From: Metridium senile
Lineage: Eukaryota > Cnidaria > Anthozoa > Actiniaria > Metridiidae
DNA: 64,000 nucleotides
Assembly: GCA_949775045.1 (NCBI GenBank)
Contig: OX459109.1
Location: 4,347,975-4,411,974, forward strand
Direction of reading: 5' to 3'
Each line of letters opens with the position of its first letter. The first letter of the stretch is position 1. The translations under genes were made by a program, and so were the position numbers. Shown piece after piece: positions 12,401-22,245 of the stretch. Under the pieces are notes generated by a model. That model was given only the letters and a program-made list of their open reading frames with translations. It did no database searches and had not been told where the DNA came from.

Positions 12401-15400
12401 ATCTTGCACAACCCGTGCGGCGAAAAAAAATAACCTACACAAAAATATTGCCACCCCCCATCCCCCAACTTCTATTGGTCCACCCCTTAGTTGAGCAGAC
12501 GAGTCCACAAAGGGGCCGCGGGTTGTTTCCTACCCCTCTCTCTTTAAGTGAATGGAGAGGCGAATTCGATTTTAATCCAATTAGTGTTTGGCTAATGAAT
12601 AACGAATATTCGCGACAGCACTACGTTGAACGGCTAGTACAGCGGCACACAATCTTAGCGTTCAGACGACCGTTGGTATTATTGTCGGTGTGGTGGAATA
12701 CAGAACATTATCGTGCTTAAAGCGGACAATTACACATTCTCTGGACAACATTTGAGATAAGTAAAACATAATTTATATTAGGCTAGGTCCAAACATTTCA
12801 CAATGCACTGAACTTTTCGTTTTCGCGCCATAGGGGACAGCCCCAATCTCGAGCCCATAGTCTGAATGGGTACCGGGAACAACTCGGTAACTAGCAAGGA
12901 ACGCCTGCATGATTGAAATATTTCTTCCACGAATCGTCCTCGTTTCATGCCTTCGAATTGCATACATCGTAACAGCAGCAGAATAACACTTCTCCAAACG
13001 GAAATTTAGATATAATGGAGTCTTCAGACTGGCAACCTAGACTGTCTACTCTCAGAGAAGCTTCTAAGTACTCGTTCGACAATTCGTTGTTCTGTGATGT
13101 CGATTTCTCGGTTGTGGATGGCGATGGCGATGGAAACAAAGTCACTGTTTCAGCCAACAAGTATCCACTAGCCGTCCGTAGTCCTGTGTTTGCAGCCATG
13201 TTTTACGGTAAACTAGCCGAGACTAAGTCACCTATCGAAATACCAGACTGCACCAAAGAAGGACTACAAGAAATACTTCGCTATGCACATTCTGAAGAAG
13301 CCATCCTAACCGGAAGTAACGTTATGGAAGTTCTTTATCTTGCCAAGAAGTACGTGATGCCATTCTTGGAAGAGAAATGCAATAAATATATCCAGAATGA
13401 AGTCAGACCGGAAGATGTGCTCAGTATTTTGCCTCAAGTGCAGAAAATAGGCGACGGAAATCTTCAAAAGCACTTCTGGGAGATTGTTGACAAGAAAACT
13501 GATCAAGTTGTATCATCTGAGTCGTTTTTGGATGTATCTCGAGAATTGCTCTGCCAAGTACTCAAGAGAGATACCTTGAAAGTCAATGAGCTGCATCTTT
13601 TCCAAGCTGTGGATAAATGGGTTACAAAGAGGATTGAAGAAAAGGGATCAGTTTGCAATGGTGAAACCAAACGAGCCATTCTTGGAGAAGAGGTTATCCG
13701 ACTGATTCGATTCCCTCTCATGAAAGAAAAAGAATTTGCCGAGATTGTTATTCCTTGTAAAATTTTAACCGTAGATGAATTGACAGAACTGATACCTATT
13801 TTTAATCATATTCCTACAACAACTGGATTGTTTGTTCAAAGTAAAAGGTCATATTCTGCCGGTGTGCTATGCATATCAGATGTAAGATTTGGTGTTTTTG
13901 TTTTCCTGGCGAAGTTTAAAAGCATGTGGAGCTATAGTGGAAAATCCAATGCTTTAGACTTCACTGTGAACAAAGCTGTTGATTTGGTTGGTGTACGATT
14001 GTTTGGTAGCGAAGGTGCAGCATATGACGTTGCCCTTAAAATCAGTAAGAGCAATCAATGTGACTGTGTTTCTATGGTATTTTCATCATATACTACAGAG
14101 AAACAGAAGATAGATGGCTTGTACTATGGGTTTACTGTTACCCTTGACGAACCTGTCAGACTAGACCCAGGTGTTTTGTATACCATACAGGCTGTAATAC
14201 GTGGACCAGTATCGTGTTACGGGGAAAAAGAAAAGAATATTGTGTCTGCAGGTGATATTACAATAACTTACAAAGATACTTCCAAGCTTGGTAATGGTAC
14301 TTGTTCTCAAATTGGACAGTTTCCATCACTTATTCTACAAAGTATGTAAGAATAAAAATAAGGACAGTTGGTGACAAAATATGGAGCAACATTTGTCACT
14401 TACTTTGAACTTTGGCATGCAGTGACTTCTGTTCAGTTTATAGAAACAGTTATACAAATTACAGCATAATGTTTTTCAGTCTTTTCTAATATAATTGCTT
14501 ACTTGGAAGGTTTTCATAATTTCATTGTTTAATAACCGGATTATCGATGAAAAGCACCTTAGGGTGATGAGGTCTCCTCGTTAAATAAAGTTTTCATTCA
14601 TTCATTCATTCATCGATCCGTTGTGGCCAAATAAACTCCACAAAGTATTAATCATAGCTAAGTTGGTAGAGCATTGCACCGGTACTGGAAAGGTCATTCT
14701 CTGTAGGTCATTGAATGAAATCCCGTTTAGGCCCGAAGATTTTTTTCGCGGGTTTCTATAGTGCAATTGCTTATATTGCTTACAGTGCGACTCCTCAAAC
14801 CGGGGCAACCAAAACATGATTATCAAATCACGGTCGAGAATATGAACAATAGAATCTCTACAAATGTTTGATGTTGTTGCTTAAAATGCTAAACATTTTA
14901 CTTATATGTGAACGGAATAGGTCAAAATTGAATAAGAAACATCTTAGCTTATCAGAACCTTGTACAAGGTTTTTGTTTGATCTCCAAAAATATATATATA
15001 TTTTGAAATTTGATTGGTTGGCCCCGGTTTCAGTAGTCACACTGAAACCATTTCATCGTAGATCTACGGCTTTTGTGAATATTCAGTTGAGTACAGAAAA
15101 TCGCACCTTAATAAATAATAAATATTTAGTACAAATTAGTTATTTACTGTTATATAAGTATGTTTTATTAATTTCGTATTTTCTGTTTGTTAAAGGCAAT
15201 GCAAGCAACTATTATAATGTTATTAATTGCCCTATTTCATTATGACGTTACAATGTGTTTACAGTGGGGGATAGAATTGCCGAAAACAATGGCAATTTCA
15301 ACTAAATCTTCCTTCTCTTTGAAAAAATCTATGTTTATACTTTCATATTTATGGCATTTTGTTGTCATTTCTTTCCTCTCCGTCTTGTAAATGCAGTTTT

Positions 15401-17554
15401 ATTGTGTATTCTCGTATTGTTGTTATGAATCTGTCCCCCATTGGCATCCATGATCCTTAGCGTTAAGACAATAAAATGTTCTGATGTGACTTCATAGTGA
15501 AATAAGGCAATTAAAATGCAATAAATGTTTGCGTCATACTAGGTTTGCATTAAAAAAAAGTCCAACAAGCAACACTATAGCATGATATCAATTCAGTCGT
15601 AACCAAAATATACACTTATTACAACTGAAAACGGCGACTGAACGACCGAAAGGAATTGTGGTTACTTATACAGTGTATCCTAGTATTTTTTGGATTGCTA
15701 AGCACAGTTTCATCGATTTTAAGCTCTTCTTTACTATATGAGGCAAGCGTTTGGCTGTAATTTCGTTTTCTGTCAACAAAGATACATCAATAATTTATAT
15801 CAAAGACCCACAGTTCTCTTTTCTCGTGCAATCGCAGCTCGTCATTCACAAGCAAGTATTTGACTTGGGTCATGATCGTTCAATCCTTTATATACAGCTC
15901 TTAAAAGAGTCTTCATAGGTTGACCTTTTCTTTTCCTTTTCACTTCAGTAAACGTTAATTTCTTAATGTATCTTATTATTTGATGAGCGTACTATTGCGA
16001 GAACCATATTAGATGTTGGTTATGAACAAATTCCTCCAAGGGCGTTGCCCCACTGTATTGTATAATATATTTGCTGGTTAGTTAGAATATAAGACATATC
16101 TGCATCTTGTGATGTAAAGTAGAATCATTAACTTGAGTTACCTTCCTCTTATGTCCTCCTCTTACTAAATTACGTAGATGATAGTTGTATGTGGCAGTAA
16201 CAGTGTTTCTGGTAGTGACGGACCAAGTCTGGCATGAATACGTAAGTTTGCTTCTAAACATAGAGTCGAATATCTTCTTGTTACAAGCGAGACTGCAAGA
16301 TTTTTGTAGAATAATTTGTCTTTAAAATAAGCGTTAATAGCCAAGAACTTTCTTGTCGTTTAATCTCACGGTTTTGAGTATATGCCTCATTGTATGTAAA
16401 AATTCTGTCCAAGGTATGTAAAAGTCTCGGTGTTTTTGAGATCGTTTCAGGATATGGTGTCTCATCATACTTATAAGACATAACCATAGTTCTTGTGTTG
16501 TCCAGCTACATCTGGACAAAGATCTTAGCTTTAGGAGAAAGTTTCATAGGTCTTGCTTTGTTTTTAATTCTATTTAATAATAATAATAATGTTGATTTTA
16601 ACTATATTTACCCTAAAGGGGAAAATATTCATAATTATAATACCAGGAATAAATCAGATATTGCTTTGCCTTTTGCCAAAACTAACTGGGGTCAATCAAG
16701 ATCGAATTATATGTTTTTAAAAGAATGGGATTTTTTACCGAACTCATGCATTAAGTCTTCAGCATCTTTTGCTATTTTTAAGAAAAACTATTTCACTAGC
16801 ATTTAACATTACATTTATAGACTATTAGATATGTTATGTATTTTATTGTATTTTTGTATTTTTGTATATATAGTTTCTATTTTTTATTATAGTTTTTAGG
16901 GTTCTAATTTTAAATCATATATTTTATAGTTTCTTTTGTATAGTCTTATTCTTATAATTTGTAAATTTATGTGCTTATTTGAGGTCCCTCATGAAAAGCA
17001 TCTTAGGGTGATGAGGTCTCCTCGTTAAATAAAGTTTACATTACAGCTGAGTTGGCCATTGTAGCTAAGTCGTCTGCATAGCCAAGCCATAATAAAGATA
17101 GCACTTAAGAGCTCTTCTCTTCTAAACGCTGTGATCGGTCAATTGCTCGTATTCTGTATATAAAGAATTGTGATATGTAGGTTTTCGTACTCAAAGATTC
17201 GTAGTACATGTATATAGTCAAGATATAAGTAGAAGCAGTATTGGCTTTCACAGCCACCTTGTCTTACGCCACTTGTTGTTCTAAACGCCTCCTCGTTTTC
17301 ACAGCATATGTTTCTGTGGTAGATACATGGTAGTAGGTCTAGTAAGGTGGTTAGTTATTTTGGTTTACATTGCGGTTCTTTATGCTCCAGAACATCGATC
17401 CATTCTCGAGGTAGATTGCATTTCATGGTTTAACTGCATTTGCTCTTTTTATATATTTGTTTGTTTATTTATGTATTTGTTTATTAAATATTATTTAATA
17501 TTTGTTTGGTTAATATTTAATATCAATATATTTACATACCTAAATACTTAATAT

Positions 17555-17610
<56 letters not shown>

Positions 17611-17615
17611 TTTTT

Positions 17616-17666
<51 letters not shown>

Positions 17667-17715
17667 TTTTTTTATTTATTCATTCATTCATTCATTTATT
17701 CATTCATTCATTCAT

Positions 17716-17754
<39 letters not shown>

Positions 17755-17767
17755 TTCATTCATTCAT

Positions 17768-17850
<83 letters not shown>

Positions 17851-20800
17851 TTAAGAAAGAATAATAATTTAAAATAACCTTCAAACTATTATTGTGTTTT
17901 CAGTGATATAGCTAAATTGTGTGAGACAAACAATGACTTGTGCTCCACTATTCTGGAGCATCATCAGGTACTCAATAGAACAGTTTTATGTTATCTAGCA
18001 CTGCTGTACTATTTGACAAAAGATGCATTTAATTTGCATATGGATAGCTTAAAACCAGAGTAAATTCAAATGTGTTTTGTATTAAAGATACACAAGAAAA
18101 ATATTAAGTGCCCTTGGCGGGACTCGAATACACAGTTTCGGCTTTTTAGGGGCCATTTACATGGAGATAGGGTGACCCTTCTAGCAGGGCTAACTCTTTT
18201 GTTTGAGAATCCCCAGAGAAAAGAAAACATCAAGAGTTAGCCCTACACCTAGGGTAACCCTATCTCATGTAAACGGCCCCCTAGTCCAATGTGTTAACCA
18301 CTACACCCAAAGGTCAAGCCACTGCATTTTCTATTATTAAGCAATACCATTTTTTCGTACTTTGCTTGGAATGTGTGTGTATTTTGACAACAAATCGATG
18401 CTTAGTCTGTTCCAATGCGCCGTTTGCCAACTAGTACAGCGGTGGTCGATAGCGTGAAACTGGTGGTGTATAACATACTTTTTATTAATAAGACTGGAGA
18501 GGGTATTATTGACACATTGTTAAACTGTGTTTAAAATTCTCTATTTCTTTTCAGGACCTTAAACAAGTCCAACAGAAACTTGATGAAGTGAGACAAAAGA
18601 ATTTTGGTGAGATATTATAATGTGAATATTATATTATGTTATTATTGTCATTGCTATTAATGTTGTTATTGCTATTGCCATTGCTATTGTTATTTTCATT
18701 GTTATTGCCATTGCTATTGTTATTTTCCATATCATTCCTATTGTCATTGCTATTGTCATTGTTATTGTTATTTTCATTGCTATTGTTATTGCTATTGTCA
18801 TTGCTATTGTTATTTTTATTGCCATTGTTATTGTCATCTTCATTGCTAATGTTATTTTCATTATTATTGGCATTCCTATTGTCATCACCATTACTATTGT
18901 CATTGCTATTGTCATTGCTATTGTCATTGCTATTGTCATTGCTATTGTTATTTTTATTTTTATTGCCATTTTATTGTCATCTTCATTGCTATTGTTGTTT
19001 TCATTATTATTGGCATTCCTATTGCCATCACCATTGCTATTGTCATCTTCATTGCTATTGTTATTGTCATTGCTAATGTTATTTTTATTGTTATTGGCAT
19101 TGCTATTGTCATCGTCATTATTGTCATTGTCTTTGTTATTGACATCGTCATTGCTATTGTTATTGTCATTGTTACTGTCTTTGTTATTGTCATTGTCATT
19201 GCTATTATTATTGTCATTGTTATTGTCATCGTCATTGTTCTTGTCATTGTAATGTCATCGTTATTGTTATTGTCATCGTCATTACTATTGTCATCGTCAT
19301 TTAATTATTTAAGTAATGATTTATAAATTGTAAATATTTTTGTTACCATAATTGTTACTTGATATTTTTCTATAAATTGTAAAATTAATATATATGAGAA
19401 AATAAACAAATATTGTATTGTATTGTATTGTATTGTCATCGTCATTGTTATTGTCATGGTCTTTGTTATTGTCATTGTCTTTGCTATTGTCATCGTCTTT
19501 GCTATTGTCATTGTTATTTTCATTGTTATTGTCATCAACATTGCTAATGTTAAATTGTCATCTCAATTATCTTTATATATATATTGTAGAAATAAAGGCA
19601 GTCAATCGGGAACTTATGAGTAAACTCAAGGTAAGATAATCAACTCTTGCTATTATGGATGCCCTTGCAACCTTCGATGCATGCATAGCTGGACCTTAGG
19701 GGAGAGGGACTGACAAGAATTAAGAAGCAAGGGTCTGCCACTTAGACCTCTTGTGTTCAATTTAAACACTGTTCCTGAGAAACCTTTAGGTGTTACGATA
19801 AGGCTGTAGGCTTTTTTAACCTGAGTTTCAGGACAGCAATGATAATAGACCTCTTTACCTCCGTATGCAAATCTTCCATTTGAGACCACGTGTCATTCTC
19901 TTGAGAATAAGTACTTATTGACTGAGTGGGAGGGCCGTACGGGAAAATATTTGGCTCCCGGCCATGATGTACGGACCGAGCGCAGCAAGGTCCGTAAAAA
20001 TGAACAAGAGCCAAATATTTTCCCGTACGGCCCGACCTAACTCAGTCAATAAGTTTTTTATCATATGACCCACTTTTTTTAATTTAAAGGCCATTTTTAT
20101 TGTGATGATCTTTTTGCCAAAGGATTTCTTGAGAGCGTCCGCCGAGCAAAATACGGGTCATATGATAATTGTTCTGTTATGATGAACGTGTTATATCATT
20201 AACATGTGAAAGAAATAATTCCAAAGGGTATCATCACGTGATCTGAGGCCTCGTCTACACGATTCCGATCCGGCTGAAACCGCATAGAAATATTTGCGTC
20301 CACACGAATCCGCGTATCCGGAGGATTCAAGTAAAAGTATGCGGTTTCGGTGACCGGATTCACTGGATTCGTGTGGACGATAGGCCGATTCACATCAAAA
20401 AGTATGCGGTTTCAAAAGTATCCGGATCCGTGTAGACGGAGTCTGAAATGGGTCAACAAACAAGGAAGGTAAAGAGGTCTATTGAATTAGTTAATATATA
20501 CAGTCAGCGCCATTAACGTTGTCCACGTAAAGTAGAGATTTTAATCACTACAACAACAAGTGACACGTGATTATTTGTTTCTTTGTTTTCATCAGATAAC
20601 TGATAACTGTATATTGAGTAACAGTGAACAATTAATAAGAATTTTGAAATTTTTATTCTCAATTAAGTGTCAATCATTTAGAGAAAAATTATATGGTTTC
20701 GGTCACATGACATTTCTTTTAGTTTTAATTTTTTGTTTTGTTTTTTTTGATGGACAATGTTCATGAAATTGACTGTATACTTGTTTCAATAAACGGTTGA

Positions 20801-22174
20801 TGGTCTCACATCTAATCTGACAGCTGAGACATATACACTAAAAACCCGAACGATATCGGTCCTAAGACCGAACCCTGGGGAACTCCATAGAGTATATCCG
20901 ATCCGACAAAGGGCTAAAGCTCGAAACGTCAGTAAAGTTAAGTCAACATTTTTTACCGTGTTACAAATTTCAGTATATTACCTATCGATACAGTTGATTT
21001 AACACCATCAATGAGCACTGACTGTTTGCAATCTCATAAATATGTTTGCACCACTCCAAGGCTTTTACATCAAAGCTAAATCGGTTACGATCCAGAATAA
21101 TATTATGATCAACCATGTCGAATGCGCCTGATAGGTCAAAAAGTAATATACAAATTAGGTCCTACCCGTAGCTAGGATTTTTGTGGGAGGGTGCTGATTT
21201 ACTAAAAGTGGACCAAATTTCCGAATTTCCTATATTTTGTTTGTCTTCTAAAACTTCCGAACCAAAAAAAAGGTCCTCGTACGTGTCTTCCTAGTTAATT
21301 TTTCACTTGACTGGTGCATTACTATCGGTGCCAGTTTCTTTGCTGAGGTTGTCTTCTTTTAAATGACATTGAACATATTTTGGCGAATAAATGTATATAC
21401 TTGATTTTTGATGAATGATTTAAAGATAGGTCATAATTCAACTGCCAAGCTTGGAAATCCTTCAATAAACTGTGCTGAGACAAGCGATTTGAAGACCATT
21501 TTCGTAAGGAATCAAGTCCTTATTTTCCAATATTTTGACATTCCTGTAGTCTTAATTCTTCCACGAAGTTTTATGTACAGACACGTTTTCTTGAATTTTC
21601 AGTCTTTTACTTTTCTTCAGTGAAAGGTCTTAGGATTTATCTTCCTCTGGCACTTGTCCTTCAAGTTTAGTTTCTTCTTCGGTCAAAACTCTCTTTGTTT
21701 TCTTCGAAGTTTGCCTTTCTCCGTTGGTATTGTAAATTAATGATAGCTCTGCTATTAGCAGGTAGTATTTTGTTGTTTATTTCACTGTTTTGCCCATAAA
21801 AAAAACTTTTCATCCAAAACTTTTAAACAAAATCTGCGTTGATGTATTTTTTTTTCTATAATATTTTCAATCAAAATACATTGGACTTATAGATATTTAT
21901 AAAAAATGTTAGTAAGAAATATATAATGAAATTTGTAAATAAATGTCTCTAAAATCAAAATATCGAGTTATACTGTTTTTTTTTGGATAATTACAATAAC
22001 TATAAAATATTTCCATTGAATATTTGTGCCTTTAATAACTTCTTGAAGAGCATCATATTACTTTTATTTTAATTTTGTATATATATTTCTAATTTTTAAT
22101 TTATTCATTCATTTATCTATTTATTCATTCATTTATTCATTTATTTATTTATTTATTTATTTATGTCTATTTCT

Positions 22175-22245
<71 letters not shown>

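Larger units (their letters stand above)
11273..12829. repeat. Long inverted repeat upstream of the BTB gene
   Basis: Arms 11273-11554 and 12548-12829 are inverted copies of 282 bp that differ at only about one position. Inner parts (11655-11790 against 12370-12490) are also inverted but diverged, with TGGACCA and runs of A between CGTGCA blocks. The matching peptides on either side of the centre are a consequence of the duplication. Confidence 0.85.

Noticed and set aside
11382..12720. Two identical C-terminal peptides on opposite strands (WLMNNEYSRQHYVE region)
   Set aside because: Identity is explained by the 282-bp inverted duplication; there is no family match or codon-level conservation beyond it.
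14650..14730. Functional tRNA gene
   Set aside because: A- and B-box-like sequences are present but arms do not pair and a SINE body follows.
20560..20766. 68-codon frame MTRDYLFLCF...
   Set aside because: Lies wholly inside a TA-flanked MITE and is low in complexity.
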